Shown here in pieces: positions 26,862 through 36,638 of a stretch of DNA of 64,000 bases (positions are counted from its first letter, which is position 1; each line of letters begins with the position of its first letter). Location: NCBI RefSeq assembly GCF_018709685.1, contig NZ_JABDHQ010000003.1:124001-188000 (forward strand). The letters are read 5' to 3'. The DNA is from Akkermansia muciniphila. GTDB taxonomy: Bacteria > Verrucomicrobiota > Verrucomicrobiia > Verrucomicrobiales > Akkermansiaceae. A model generated the notes under the pieces. The model did not search any database and was not told the DNA's origin. It was given only the letters and a program-made list of their open reading frames with translations. The position numbers and the translations under genes are program-made.

Positions 26862-29600
26862 ATGGACCACGCACCACTTTATCAACCGAAGCGTTCTCTG
26901 ATCGCGCTGATGGCCATTGCTGCCTCCTGCCCGTTTGCGCAGGCTGGTGATGGCGGCGCCGTCGGAACCTCCAGTGCTTATGGCTCGTCCTACGCCGGAC
27001 CGGGGAGTTACTACCAGTCCGATGCAGCGCGCCAAGCCATGGCACGCCGTGAAGCGCAGACCCAGGAAGCCATGCAGCTCCTTGCAGAAGGCCGCAACCT
27101 GTACCGCGAAGGCAAGTACAAGGAAGCCCTGGACAAATTCAATGCCGCTTACAACATGCTGCCCGCCGCGCCGATTAATGACCAGCGCAAGGAAGCCATT
27201 GCCAACAACATTGGCGACGCCAGCATCGCCGTTGCTCAGGAATACATCAAAGTGGGCCGCTATGACGAAGCTGAGAAGCTTCTTCAGGACGCCATCAAGC
27301 TTAATCCCCGGGACGTCAAGCTTGCCAAGCAGACGCTCGAATACATGAAGGACCCGATTCGCACGAATCCGGCGCTCACCCCCGAGCACGTCAAGAACGT
27401 GGAAAAGGTGAACACCCTCCTTCACATGGCCTATGGTTACTATGACCTCGGCGACTACGACAAAGCCATCGCCGAATTCAACAAGGTTCTCGTTATTGAC
27501 CCGTACAACGTGGCAGCCCGCCGCGGACAGGAAACGGTCAACCGCCGCAGGATGGCCTATTACGCCGCCGCCTATGACGAAACCCGCAGCACCATGCTTG
27601 CGGAAGTGGACAAGATGTGGGAACGCCCCATTCCGATGGAAGCTCCGACCGGACCCGACGGCCTGGACAACACTCCGATGACCGACGTCAACGGCGCCAC
27701 CGCCAACCTGATGAAGCTCAAGAGCATCATCATCCCCTCCGTCTCCTTTGAAGACACCACCGTGGAAGACGCCATCGACTACCTGCGCAAGAAGTCCATT
27801 GAACTGGACCGCACCGTAGGCCCGAACGGCGAACGCGGCATCAACTTTGTCATCAATGACGCCCAGCCCGCAGCCGTTTCCCCCGCAGCTCCCGCTGCTG
27901 AGGACCCCGGCTTCGGCGAAGAATCCACGGAAATTACGGAAGTTGCTCCGGCAGCCGCTCCGCAGGAAAGCATCCGCACCCGCAAGATCGGCCAGCTCAA
28001 GCTGACCAACGTTCCCATGCTGGAAGTGCTGCGCTTCATCTGCCGTAACGCGGGTCTGCGCCAGAAGGTGGAAGACTATGCAGTCACCATCCTTCCCGCC
28101 GGCGGCAATGACGTGGACCTCTACCAGCGCACCTTCTCCGTGCCTCCGGGCTTCCAGTCCTCCCTCCGCAATACCGTTGGCGACAGCGACGGCGGCGGCA
28201 CTGAAGATCCCTTCGGCGGTGGCGGTGAAAGCTCCTCCGGCCTCAAGCCCATGCCCTCCATCCGCAGCCTGCTGCAAAAGAGCGGCATCAGCTTCCCGGA
28301 AGGCGCCACGGCATTCCTCGTCAACGGCAACTCCTCCCTGGTCGTCCGCAACACTTCCGGCAACCTGGACCTCATCGAAGGCCTCATTGAAAACACCCGC
28401 GGTGAATCCCAGCAGGTGCGCATCATGACCAAGTTCGTGGAAGTGACCCAGGAAAACACGGAAGAACTCGGCTTTGACTGGATCGTCACCCCGTTCTCCG
28501 TCAGCAACGACCGCAGCACCTTCCTGGGCGGCGGCACGAACTACGGCACCGGCCTCATCCCGGACGACTTCACCCAGTCCCCCGGCGGCGTGAGCGGCTG
28601 GCCCGTGAACAACAACAGCTCCAACACGGACGGCAACGGCCTCATCAACGGCCTCGCTACCGGCGGCAACCGCACGGGCGACTATGCCATCTCCAAGAAC
28701 TCCGTGGACAACCTGCTGAACAGCACCAACCGTTCTGAAGCCACCAAGAAGAACCCGGCTCCCGGCATCATGTCCCTCACGGGCATTTATGACGAAGGCG
28801 CCTTCCAGATGCTGATGCGCGGCCTGTCCCAGAAGAAGGGTTCCGACGTTCTCACCGCTCCCAGCGTAACCGCCAAGTCCGGTGAAACCGCCAAGATTGA
28901 AATCATCCGCGAATTCTGGTACCCCACCGAATACGAACCCCCGGAACTTCCCAACAACGTGAGCAGCTGGGGCGGCGGCAACTACAACAACCGGAACAAC
29001 GTTCTGGATGACCTTGTAGGCACCGAAAACCCGGCCCAGGTCACCAGCTTCCCCGTCACTCCCGCCACTCCCGGCGTGTTTGAAATGAAGCCCGTTGGCG
29101 TGACCCTGGAAGTTGTGCCCACCATTGGTGACAACAAGTACATCATTGACCTCAACTTCAAGCCCAGCATCGTGGAATTTGAAGGCTTCGTGAACTACGG
29201 CAGCCCGATCCAGTCCACCGGCGTTGGTTCCGACGGCAAGCCGATGTCCCTGACTCTGACGGAAAACCGCATTGAGCAGCCCATCTTCTCCAAGCGTTCC
29301 GTTGAAACGTCCCTGTTCATCTACGACGGCCACACCGTGGCAATCGGTGGTTTGATCACGGAAAACGTGCAGACGGTGGAAGACAAGGTGCCGATCTTCG
29401 GTGACCTGCCTCTCATCGGACGCTTCTTCCGCAGCAACTCTGACAACCATATCAAGAAGAACCTGATGATCTTCGTGACGGGTCAGATCATTGATGCCAC
29501 CGGCCAGCCCGTACGCGGCAACGCCCTTCCCACCACGGCAAACGCCGCGGCACCGGAAAGCGCCCTGCCTGCTTCCGAAGGCCTGCTGCCCCCCATGTAG
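26862..29600 (+). CDS. Secretin, PilQ/GspD-type (Amuc_1098-like)
   Basis: 912 residues. Signal peptide ending near AQAG (about 29). Tetratricopeptide-like helices (about 60-225) come first, then N-domains (about 285-480) interrupted by an Ala/Pro/Glu insert and a Gly/Ser-rich insert. The secretin core (about 530-890) carries the family signature [16 protein letters not shown] (about 844-859). It forms the outer-membrane ring. N-terminal TPRs on a secretin replace a separate pilotin or assembly partner (inference). Last gene of the cluster. No pilin, PilB or PilT ATPase is encoded nearby. Confidence 0.92.
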   Translation: MDHAPLYQPKRSLIALMAIAASCPFAQAGDGGAVGTSSAYGSSYAGPGSYYQSDAARQAMARREAQTQEAMQLLAEGRNLYREGKYKEALDKFNAAYNMLPAAPINDQRKEAIANNIGDASIAVAQEYIKVGRYDEAEKLLQDAIKLNPRDVKLAKQTLEYMKDPIRTNPALTPEHVKNVEKVNTLLHMAYGYYDLGDYDKAIAEFNKVLVIDPYNVAARRGQETVNRRRMAYYAAAYDETRSTMLAEVDKMWERPIPMEAPTGPDGLDNTPMTDVNGATANLMKLKSIIIPSVSFEDTTVEDAIDYLRKKSIELDRTVGPNGERGINFVINDAQPAAVSPAAPAAEDPGFGEESTEITEVAPAAAPQESIRTRKIGQLKLTNVPMLEVLRFICRNAGLRQKVEDYAVTILPAGGNDVDLYQRTFSVPPGFQSSLRNTVGDSDGGGTEDPFGGGGESSSGLKPMPSIRSLLQKSGISFPEGATAFLVNGNSSLVVRNTSGNLDLIEGLIENTRGESQQVRIMTKFVEVTQENTEELGFDWIVTPFSVSNDRSTFLGGGTNYGTGLIPDDFTQSPGGVSGWPVNNNSSNTDGNGLINGLATGGNRTGDYAISKNSVDNLLNSTNRSEATKKNPAPGIMSLTGIYDEGAFQMLMRGLSQKKGSDVLTAPSVTAKSGETAKIEIIREFWYPTEYEPPELPNNVSSWGGGNYNNRNNVLDDLVGTENPAQVTSFPVTPATPGVFEMKPVGVTLEVVPTIGDNKYIIDLNFKPSIVEFEGFVNYGSPIQSTGVGSDGKPMSLTLTENRIEQPIFSKRSVETSLFIYDGHTVAIGGLITENVQTVEDKVPIFGDLPLIGRFFRSNSDNHIKKNLMIFVTGQIIDATGQPVRGNALPTTANAAAPESALPASEGLLPPM

Positions 29601-29624
29601 GCGGCCTGCATAACGTCCATATTG

Positions 29625-29662
29625 GAGCGGGTGAAAGGGTGAACCTTTCACCCGCTCTTTTT
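29625..29662 (+). terminator. Terminator of the pilus-like operon
   Basis: Perfect 14-bp arms (29625-29638 and 29644-29657), a 5-nt loop and a run of five T immediately after (29658-29662). It begins 24 bp after the secretin stop and separates the cluster from coaE. Confidence 0.92.
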
Positions 29663-29692
29663 GTCTCATACATACCCGTTTTCCCTCTCTGC

Positions 29693-30298
29693 ATGAAAAC
29701 CCTGATCGTGACCGGCGGGATAGCCACCGGAAAATCCACCGCCATTCGCCTGCTGATGGAGGCGGGAGGACCGCGCCTGCGTCTGTTTGACTGTGATGCG
29801 GAGGCAGGCAGGCTGCTGGACGGCGGCTGGCTGAAAGAAAGCCTTTCCGCCGCCTTCGGTCCCGCCAGCGTGGATGCCGCCGGACGGGCGGACAGGGGCT
29901 TCCTGCGGGAGCTCGTGTTCCGGAACCCGGAAAGCCGCCGGAGGCTGGAGGGAATCATTCATCCCTTGCTGCACCAAGAATGTCTTGCGCAAATGGAAGC
30001 GGCGCGTCAGAATGCGGCGGTAGACGGGTTCGTCATTGACGTGCCGCTGTTTTTTGAAACATCGGCATGCTACCGCCAGGACGCCGTATGCGTGGTAGCC
30101 GTTTCCCGGGAAACGCAGAAAACCCGCCTGGCTCTCAGGAACGGATTCCGCGAGGATATGATTGAAGCCATTCTGGCGGCCCAGCGTCCTATCATGGAAA
30201 AAGTGGCCGCGGCCGATTTCGTTATCTGGAATGAAGGGCCCCCGCCCCTGCTGCGCCGGCAAATCCAAAGACTTCACCAACATTTTTTTCATGACTGA
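29693..30298 (+). CDS. coaE: Dephospho-CoA kinase
   Basis: Last step of coenzyme A synthesis. P-loop GGIATGKST (about 8-16), DCDAEAGRLL, HPLLHQE and DVPLFFET are typical CoaE motifs. The ATG at 29693 starts directly before the first beta strand (MKTLIVTGG) and gives 201 residues. An earlier ATG lies inside the terminator hairpin. The end overlaps the rho start by 8 bp, which suggests translational coupling. Confidence 0.9.
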   Translation: MKTLIVTGGIATGKSTAIRLLMEAGGPRLRLFDCDAEAGRLLDGGWLKESLSAAFGPASVDAAGRADRGFLRELVFRNPESRRRLEGIIHPLLHQECLAQMEAARQNAAVDGFVIDVPLFFETSACYRQDAVCVVAVSRETQKTRLALRNGFREDMIEAILAAQRPIMEKVAAADFVIWNEGPPPLLRRQIQRLHQHFFHD

Positions 30299-31736
30299 AG
30301 AACTCGACAACAAGTCCCTTCCTTCTGGAGAGGACGCACAGGCCGTTCCCCCCAAGGCTCTTCCGGCCCCGGAAGAGGTTTCCGCGGAACAAGCCGCCCC
30401 TGCTCCGGAACAGGATGCAGAGGCGCCGGCCTGCGCCCCGGCAACCCAGGACCAGGCCCAGGAATCCGCCGCTCCCGTTCTGGAGCAGATTGACATCAAT
30501 GAACTGCGTGAACGCCCCCTGAATGACCTTCAGGAGATGGCGGAAGGCCTCCCCATCCGGAACGCGGCCTCCCTCACCAAGTCCCAGTTGATTTTTGAAC
30601 TGGGGAAACAGCTTCTGGCCAAGGGTCATGAAGTGGTCGTCTCCGGCGTCATGGAACAGGCCAAGGATAACTACGCCATGCTGAGGGACCCCGTCAAAAG
30701 CTTCCGCACCTCCCCGGATGACATTTACCTGGGCGGCAACCTCATCAAGCCCATGCGCCTGCGCGTGGGCCAGCAGGTCAAGGTCAGGCTGCGCAAGCTG
30801 CGGCCTCATGACAAGTACCTTTCCGCCTCCGCCGTCATCAGCGTGGAAGGCATCCCCGCGGAGGACTACCGGGCAGGCGGCGATTTTGAACGCCTCACCC
30901 CCCTGTTCCCGAAGGAACGCCTTCTTCTGGAAAACAAGGAGGTCAATTCCGGCGCCATGCGCGTGCTGGACCTCATGACCCCCTTCGGCAAGGGCCAGCG
31001 CGGCCTGATCGTGGCCCCGCCGCGCGGCGGGAAAACCGTTCTGCTGAAAACCATCGCCCGCTCCATCAAGGCCAACTACCCGGATGTGGAGCTGATTGTG
31101 CTGCTGCTGGACGAACGCCCGGAAGAAGTGACGGATTTTGAAGAAACTGTGGACGCTCCGGTTTACGCCTCCACCTTTGACGAGCCTTCCCGCCGCCACG
31201 CCCAGGTTTCCGACCTGGTGATTGAACGGGCCAAGCGCCTGGTGGAGATGGGCAAGGACGTGGTCATCCTGCTGGATTCCCTGACGCGCCTGGCCCGCGG
31301 CTACAATGCCAACCAGACGGGCGGCCGCATCATGTCCGGTGGCCTGGGTTCCAACGCGCTGGAAAAACCGCGCAAGTTCTTTTCCGCCGCGCGCAACGTG
31401 GAGGAAGGCGGCAGCCTGACCATCATCGCCACATGCCTGGTGGATACGGAGTCCAGAATGGATGAAGTGATTTTTGAAGAATTCAAGGGAACGGGCAACC
31501 TGGAAATCCGCCTGGACCGGGAACTTTCCGAACGGCGCATTTATCCGGCCATCTCCCTTTCCCAGAGCGGCACGCGCAATGACGACAGGCTGTACAATGA
31601 ACAGGAGTTCGTGAAGATCATGCAGCTCCGCCGCCAACTCGCCATGAAGCCGGGATGGGAAGGACTCCAGGCCCTCCTGCAAAATATCTCCAAGACGCAG
31701 AATAATGCGGAACTTCTGCTGACGGGGCTGCGATAG
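30291..31736 (+). CDS. rho: Transcription termination factor Rho
   Basis: 481 residues. An acidic, Ala/Pro-rich N-terminal extension (about 1-65), the Rho N-terminal domain ([18 protein letters not shown]), a cold-shock-like RNA-binding domain (about 125-190), then the hexameric ATPase: [12 protein letters not shown] (about 242-253), [25 protein letters not shown] and the Q-loop region. The ATG at 30291 (MTEELDNKS) is chosen because the upstream frame is the shadow of coaE. Followed by its own terminator. Confidence 0.95.
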   Translation: MTEELDNKSLPSGEDAQAVPPKALPAPEEVSAEQAAPAPEQDAEAPACAPATQDQAQESAAPVLEQIDINELRERPLNDLQEMAEGLPIRNAASLTKSQLIFELGKQLLAKGHEVVVSGVMEQAKDNYAMLRDPVKSFRTSPDDIYLGGNLIKPMRLRVGQQVKVRLRKLRPHDKYLSASAVISVEGIPAEDYRAGGDFERLTPLFPKERLLLENKEVNSGAMRVLDLMTPFGKGQRGLIVAPPRGGKTVLLKTIARSIKANYPDVELIVLLLDERPEEVTDFEETVDAPVYASTFDEPSRRHAQVSDLVIERAKRLVEMGKDVVILLDSLTRLARGYNANQTGGRIMSGGLGSNALEKPRKFFSAARNVEEGGSLTIIATCLVDTESRMDEVIFEEFKGTGNLEIRLDRELSERRIYPAISLSQSGTRNDDRLYNEQEFVKIMQLRRQLAMKPGWEGLQALLQNISKTQNNAELLLTGLR

Positions 31737-31770
31737 GGATTACTGCTCTTTCCGTTTTCACGCCTCCGTT

Positions 31771-31796
31771 CCCCTGCCGGGGGGCGGGGGCTTTTT
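31771..31796 (+). terminator. Terminator of rho
   Basis: 8-bp GC-rich stem with one G-U pair (CCCCTGCC / GGCGGGGG), a 4-nt loop, then CTTTTT. It lies 35 bp after the rho stop. Confidence 0.8.
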
Positions 31797-31833
31797 GATG
31801 GGAGTAGGCACCGTTATTCATGGCTGGCGCGGC

Positions 31834-31862
31834 GGGATGATGGGGATGATGGGGATGATGGG
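31834..31862. repeat. 9-bp tandem repeat GGGATGATG, 3 copies
   Basis: Three exact copies of GGGATGATG plus two bases, in the non-coding gap between the convergent rho and P-type ATPase genes. No function is visible. Confidence 0.7.
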
Positions 31863-31898
31863 CCTCCGGGGCGGAGAAAGGGCGGAGGTATTTTTCCG

Positions 31899-33824
31899 TT
31901 ACACGCCCAGCCTTACCCGGAAAATGCGCATGGAGTTGCCCACCGCAAGGAGGCACACGCCCACGTCCGCCATGACGGCGCCCCACATTCCGGCCAGCCC
32001 CAGAATGCCCAGCACCATCACCAGAAGCTTGACGCCCAGAATCAGGACGATGTTTTGCACAATGATGCGCTCCGTCGCCCGGGACAGAAGCATTCCCTGC
32101 GGAACGGCCACGGGATCGCCCTTCATCACTACCATATCAGCCGCCTGGAGGGCCGTATCAGACCCCACGCCGCCCATGGCTATGCCGATGTCCGCGGCAG
32201 CCAGGGAAGGAGCGTCATTCATACCGTCACCCACAAAGGCGAGCAGCCCCGTTTCCGGTTTCAACCTGCGCACATGCTCCAGCTTGTCCGCCGGCATCAG
32301 CCCGCTGAACACCTCATCCAGGCCCAGCCTGCGCCCCACCTCCGCCCCGGCGGAAGAGGAGTCCCCCGTCAGCATCACCAGGTTGGAGACGCCCAATTCC
32401 CTCAGTTCCCGCACAGCCTGCTCCGCCCCCGGCTTGATCCGGTCGGACAGGCGCAGCCGTCCCAGCAGAACGCCGTCCAGCGCCACGTAAATGGTCACGC
32501 CCCGGTCTTCGACATCTCCGGTGCTGATTCCGGCCTCCTGAAGAAAAGCCTTTTTCCCCACCAGTACGGCCTTTCCCTCCACCCGGGCGGAAACGCCGCC
32601 TCCGGTCACTTCCACCAGCTCCGCCACGCGGTCCGGGAACAGGCGGCCTTCATACGCTTTCACGATGGAGCGCCCCAGCGGGTGGGAAGCGGAGCTTTCC
32701 GCATGCGCCGCCCAGTACAGCAGGTTTTCCGGGGTGATCCCGTCGCAGGGGAGCACTTCATCCACGGTAAAAACACCTTCCGTCAAGGTTCCTGTTTTAT
32801 CAAACACCACCGTTTTCACCTTCCGCAGGGCATCCAGGTAATTGCTTCCTTTCAGCAGAATCCCCTGCCGCGCCGCCCTTCCTATCCCGGCAAAGAAGCC
32901 CAGGGGGATGGACAGCACCAGCGCGCAGGGGCAGGAGATCACCAGCAGCACCAGCGCGCGGAACAGGCCGTCAGACCAGCTTCCGCCCGTCACGAAGGGA
33001 TAAAGCAGGAACACCAGCACGGCAATGGAGATCACCAGCGGCGTGTAGAGGCGCGAGAACCGGGCCAGCCTTCCCTCCAGCGGGGATTTGCGGCCGGACG
33101 CGGCTTCCACCAGCTCCTGGACCCTCGCCAGGGCGGAATGCCGCCAGTCCCGCTCCGTACGAACCTCCAGCACGCCCTGGCCGTTGATGTAGCCCGCCAG
33201 CACGGAACTTCCGGCCCCGGTCTCCACCGGCAGGGATTCTCCCGTCATGGCGGAGGTGTCCAGCACGGAATTCCCGCCCGTCACCACGCCGTCCAGAGGA
33301 ACGCGCTCACCGGGGCGCACCTCAATCAGGGTTCCGGGCCGCACTTCCGCAGGAGGAACGTCACGGATTTCCCCACCCTCTTTCACATGGACAAACTCGG
33401 GCCTCAGATTCATCAGTTCACTCACGGACCGGCGGGAACTGCCCACCGCGCGCTCCTGAAGGTATTCCCCCACACGGTAGAAAAGCATCACGCCCACGGC
33501 CTCGGAATAATCCCCCAGGAACATCGCGCCCAGGGAGGCAATGCTCATCAGGAAATTTTCATCCATGGCACGGCCGTGCCTCAGCCCCAGAAAAGCCGCC
33601 TTCAATACATCCCAGCCTATCAGCAGGTAGGCGCCCGCGTAGGCGGCCCTGCCGCTCCAGGAGTCGCCCCCCAGCACCAGGGCGGCGATGAAAAGGGAAA
33701 TGCCCAGCACGGCGGGAACCGGCCTGATGGCGTCTCCGGAGCCGCAGCAGCTTCCGGAACAGCACCCTCCGGCGCAGCAGGAAGCCCCTTCTGAAAAATG
33801 TTCGTGGGAATGTTCCGTACTCAT
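31899..33824 (-). CDS. Heavy-metal P1B-type ATPase with His/Cys-rich N terminus
   Basis: 641 residues, a metal exporter in the inner membrane. TGES 194-197, CPC metal site 298-300, DKTGT phosphorylation site 342-346 and HP at 381-382 are all present. CPC with short loops suggests Zn/Cd/Pb (or Co/Fe) rather than Cu. There is no HMA domain. Instead residues 1-30 hold a His cluster and CC-GG-CC-SGS-CC repeats, which can bind thiol-loving metals. A 16-bp palindrome like those in the feo island lies 48 bp upstream of the start, so it may belong to the same regulon. Confidence 0.93.
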   Translation of the reverse strand: MSTEHSHEHFSEGASCCAGGCCSGSCCGSGDAIRPVPAVLGISLFIAALVLGGDSWSGRAAYAGAYLLIGWDVLKAAFLGLRHGRAMDENFLMSIASLGAMFLGDYSEAVGVMLFYRVGEYLQERAVGSSRRSVSELMNLRPEFVHVKEGGEIRDVPPAEVRPGTLIEVRPGERVPLDGVVTGGNSVLDTSAMTGESLPVETGAGSSVLAGYINGQGVLEVRTERDWRHSALARVQELVEAASGRKSPLEGRLARFSRLYTPLVISIAVLVFLLYPFVTGGSWSDGLFRALVLLVISCPCALVLSIPLGFFAGIGRAARQGILLKGSNYLDALRKVKTVVFDKTGTLTEGVFTVDEVLPCDGITPENLLYWAAHAESSASHPLGRSIVKAYEGRLFPDRVAELVEVTGGGVSARVEGKAVLVGKKAFLQEAGISTGDVEDRGVTIYVALDGVLLGRLRLSDRIKPGAEQAVRELRELGVSNLVMLTGDSSSAGAEVGRRLGLDEVFSGLMPADKLEHVRRLKPETGLLAFVGDGMNDAPSLAAADIGIAMGGVGSDTALQAADMVVMKGDPVAVPQGMLLSRATERIIVQNIVLILGVKLLVMVLGILGLAGMWGAVMADVGVCLLAVGNSMRIFRVRLGV

Positions 33825-33871
33825 GACTTGTTCCGCTTGTACGCCTGCCGCCCAGCAATGGCAAGCCCTAT

Positions 33872-33887
33872 GTTAGCCCAATCTAAC
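33872..33887. promoter_or_regulatory. DtxR-type box upstream of the P-type ATPase
   Basis: GTTAGCCCAATCTAAC, with 5-bp arms GTTAG/CTAAC at the same spacing as the boxes in the feo island. On the minus strand its right half overlaps a -10-like TAACAT. It overlaps the stop region of the ROK kinase gene by 5 bp. Confidence 0.65.
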
Positions 33888-34881
33888 AAAGAACCCTTGA
33901 TGTTCCCTGTTTTTTAAAACGTTCCAGAATCCCCAGCCCCATAAGTTCATCCATCGCCATGGCTCCCGCTCCCAGCAGGCCCGCTTCCGCGCCAAACCGG
34001 GCGGGCAGGATGTTCATATCCTCCATCAGCAGGGGGAACAACTGCTCCCTGAGGTTCTTCAGCAGGGGCTTCATCAGCAGGTCTCCGGCCTTGGCCACGC
34101 CACCGCCAATGATGAAGGCCTCCGGAACCAGGATATACATCAGGTTCATGATCAGGCAGGCAAGCATTTCCGCCGTGTCCTCCCACAATTGGAGGGCTAC
34201 GGGACACCCCGCGCGGGCGGCTTCATCCAGATGCCTGGGCGTGCATTCGTTCACGGTTTTGACGATTCCGGCCCCGGCATACCTCTTGACCGCTTCCGCC
34301 GCCAGTTCGTTGTTGCCGATGTATTCTTCTATAGCCCCCCGGTTGCCGAACGGTCCGGGCTTGCCCTGGTAATGGATGCTCGTCTGGCCCAGCTCCCCGG
34401 TGGAAAGCCGCTTTCCGCGCACAATGCGGTCATTCACCACAATGCCGCCGCCAATGCCCGTTCCCATGGTCAGGCACACCAGGCTGGACATGCCGTGCCC
34501 GGCGCCCAGCTTCCATTCCGCATACGCCATGCAGTTGGCATCATTGTCCAGCACCACGGGCAGTCCCAGCGCCTGCTCCATCAGCTCCTTCACCGGAACT
34601 TCATGGTCCCATACCCGTACATTGGTGAGCTGGTAAAGCACGCCCCGGCGGTAGTCGCACCACCCCGGCATCCCCATGCCCATCACGCAGGCGGTCGGGA
34701 ATTGCTCGCGCAAGGTGAGCGCCGCCGCAACCATGGCGTCAATGATCGCCTGGGGACTCTCGAACATGGCGGTGGGGATCCGGTCCGCCGTCGCCAGGAT
34801 GCGGTCCCCCGCCGTCACGCCCATTTTAATGCTGGTTCCGCCAAAGTCCACGGCCAGCGCGCAGGGTTCTGAAAAGCTCAT
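33883..34881 (-). CDS. ROK family sugar kinase
   Basis: 332 residues. Phosphorylates a hexose (glucose, GlcNAc, ManNAc or similar). ATP site LAVDFGGTSIKMG (about 9-21), catalytic region VVLDNDANCMAYAEW (about 105-119, Asp as base) and GTGIGGGIVVN are present. The usual ROK zinc motif CxCGxxGCxE is here PFGNRGAIEEY: all three Cys are lost, so no zinc is expected there. A sugar kinase fits use of mucin sugars, but the substrate cannot be read from the sequence. Divergent from tadA. Confidence 0.86.
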   Translation of the reverse strand: MSFSEPCALAVDFGGTSIKMGVTAGDRILATADRIPTAMFESPQAIIDAMVAAALTLREQFPTACVMGMGMPGWCDYRRGVLYQLTNVRVWDHEVPVKELMEQALGLPVVLDNDANCMAYAEWKLGAGHGMSSLVCLTMGTGIGGGIVVNDRIVRGKRLSTGELGQTSIHYQGKPGPFGNRGAIEEYIGNNELAAEAVKRYAGAGIVKTVNECTPRHLDEAARAGCPVALQLWEDTAEMLACLIMNLMYILVPEAFIIGGGVAKAGDLLMKPLLKNLREQLFPLLMEDMNILPARFGAEAGLLGAGAMAMDELMGLGILERFKKQGTSRVLC

Positions 34882-35025
34882 GGTTCATACTTATGCCACG
34901 CATCCCCTGGAATCAACGCAAAAACGCATTCACCCCCATTCCTTTTCGCGGCATGCCCTACTTCTTGTATAACTTACAATAAATATCCTCCAGAAAGGGC
35001 TTGCCACAGGCGCGCCGTCCGGTCC

Positions 35026-35583
35026 ATGATAACCGGCGTGATGATGGAAATGCCCGGTTCTGACGAGTGGTTCATGCGCCAAGCCATGAAGGAGTCCAGA
35101 AAAGCCCTGGTGAAGGGGGAAGTGCCCATTGGGGCCATTGTGGTGAAGGACGGCCGCGTGATTGGCCGGGGATGGAACCAGGTGGAGACCCTCAAGGACG
35201 CCACGGCCCATGCGGAGATGATCGCCCTGACGGCGGCCCAGGAGGCGCTGGGGGACTGGCGGCTGGAAGGCTGCACCATGTACGTTACCAAGGAACCGTG
35301 CCCCATGTGCGCGGGGGCCATCGTCCATTGCCGTCCGGAACGCGTGGTGTTCGGCTGTCCGGACGCCAAAACCGGAGCTGCGGGCGGCTGGATCAACCTG
35401 CTGGATTCCAACCCGCCCCTCAACCACAAATGCGAGGTGCGCCCCGGCGTGCTGGGGGATGAATGCCTGCACCACCTCCAGGAATTTTTCCGGGCGGCGC
35501 GGCTGGCGGCCAGGGAACGGAAGAAGCTGTCTGCGGACTCCTCCGCAGCCCCGGATGAAAACGGGGAGGATAGTCCCGAATAA
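35026..35583 (+). CDS. tadA: tRNA adenosine(34) deaminase
   Basis: Makes inosine at the wobble position of tRNA-Arg(ACG). Zinc site: AHAEMIAL (about 61-68, with catalytic Glu) and PCPMCAGA (about 89-96). 185 residues with a polar Ser/Glu-rich tail (about 165-185). The start could also be an ATG at 35041 or 35044; none has a clear ribosome binding site. Followed after 50 bp by lipA in the same direction. Confidence 0.92.
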   Translation: MITGVMMEMPGSDEWFMRQAMKESRKALVKGEVPIGAIVVKDGRVIGRGWNQVETLKDATAHAEMIALTAAQEALGDWRLEGCTMYVTKEPCPMCAGAIVHCRPERVVFGCPDAKTGAAGGWINLLDSNPPLNHKCEVRPGVLGDECLHHLQEFFRAARLAARERKKLSADSSAAPDENGEDSPE

Positions 35584-35633
35584 AACACTTTGCATTTGCC
35601 AAAGCGGCGGAGTCACGGCAAGCTAGCGGAGCT

Positions 35634-36572
35634 ATGGAACGCCAGAACGACAATGAGACTGCGGAAGGGATGGAACGCAAGCCGTCCTGGATCAAGGTGC
35701 GCCTGCCCAACGGCCGGGAATTCTGGGACGTCAAGCAGCTTGTGGAAGGCAAGAACCTCTTCACCGTCTGTGAAGAAGCCCACTGCCCCAACCGCTATGA
35801 GTGCTGGAACCAGGGCACGGCCACGTTCATGATTGCCGGGGAACGGTGCACGCGCGCCTGCGGATTCTGCGCCACCCGCACAGCCAGGCCTGATCCCCTG
35901 GACCCGGAGGAACCCCGGCACGTGGCGGAAGCCGTCGTGCACATGAAGCTGCGCCACGCCGTCATCACCATGGTCACCCGTGACGACCTTCCGGACGGGG
36001 CCGCCGCCCATTTCGCCCAGGTAATCCGGGCCATTAGAAAAGCCAGCCCCTCCACCATCATTGAAGTGCTGGCCTCTGACCTGAATGAAAAGCCCTCCTC
36101 CATCCAGACGCTGATGGCGGCGCGGCCGCACATCTTCGGTCATAATCTGGAAACGGTGGAACGCCTTACGCCCATGGTGCGCTTCCGCGCCCAGTACAGG
36201 CGTTCCCTGCGCGTCCTCCGGATGGCGCTGGATTGCGTGGACGGCAAGGTGTCCACCAAGAGCGGCATCATGCTGGGCCTGGGGGAAACGGAAGACGAGC
36301 TTTTCCGGTCCATGGACGACTTGCTGGAGCACGGCGTCTCCGTGCTGACCCTGGGGCAGTACCTGCGTCCCTCCCGCAAGCACCTGCCGGTGGTCAAGTA
36401 CATCCACCCGGACGACTTTGCCCGGTATGAGGAAATCGCGCGCGCCAAGGGCTTCAGGCACGTGGCGTCCGGCCCGCTGGTCCGCAGCTCCTACCACGCC
36501 GCCAATTTCACCCCGGAAGCGGACGTTCTGGAAGCCATCAATGAAGATTTGAGAAAGGCCGGCGAACTTTAG
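35634..36572 (+). CDS. lipA: Lipoyl synthase
   Basis: Radical SAM enzyme that inserts two sulfurs into octanoyl groups on lipoyl proteins. Both clusters are complete: auxiliary cluster C46, C51, C57 (CEEAHCPNRYEC) and SAM cluster C72, C76, C79 (CTRACGFC). The conserved late Ser is in RSSYHA. 312 residues, normal length. An alternative ATG lies at codon 13. Confidence 0.95.
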   Translation: MERQNDNETAEGMERKPSWIKVRLPNGREFWDVKQLVEGKNLFTVCEEAHCPNRYECWNQGTATFMIAGERCTRACGFCATRTARPDPLDPEEPRHVAEAVVHMKLRHAVITMVTRDDLPDGAAAHFAQVIRAIRKASPSTIIEVLASDLNEKPSSIQTLMAARPHIFGHNLETVERLTPMVRFRAQYRRSLRVLRMALDCVDGKVSTKSGIMLGLGETEDELFRSMDDLLEHGVSVLTLGQYLRPSRKHLPVVKYIHPDDFARYEEIARAKGFRHVASGPLVRSSYHAANFTPEADVLEAINEDLRKAGEL

Positions 36573-36638
36573 AATAAATCTTGATTTATTACTCTTCACC
36601 TCCTACCATACAGCCAATCCCACGTCATTGAGAATCTC

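Noticed and set aside
26856-29669. 937-codon minus-strand frame opposite the secretin gene
   Set aside because: Shadow of the secretin gene caused by high GC third positions; its sequence is His/Gly/Val-rich without domains.
31795-32490. Plus-strand frame beginning with Met/Gly repeats
   Set aside because: Created by the 9-bp repeat and the antisense of the P-type ATPase gene.
36573-36590. AATAAAT/ATTTATT hairpin after lipA
   Set aside because: A 7-bp AT-only stem without a T tract; too weak for a terminator and common in AT-rich gaps.
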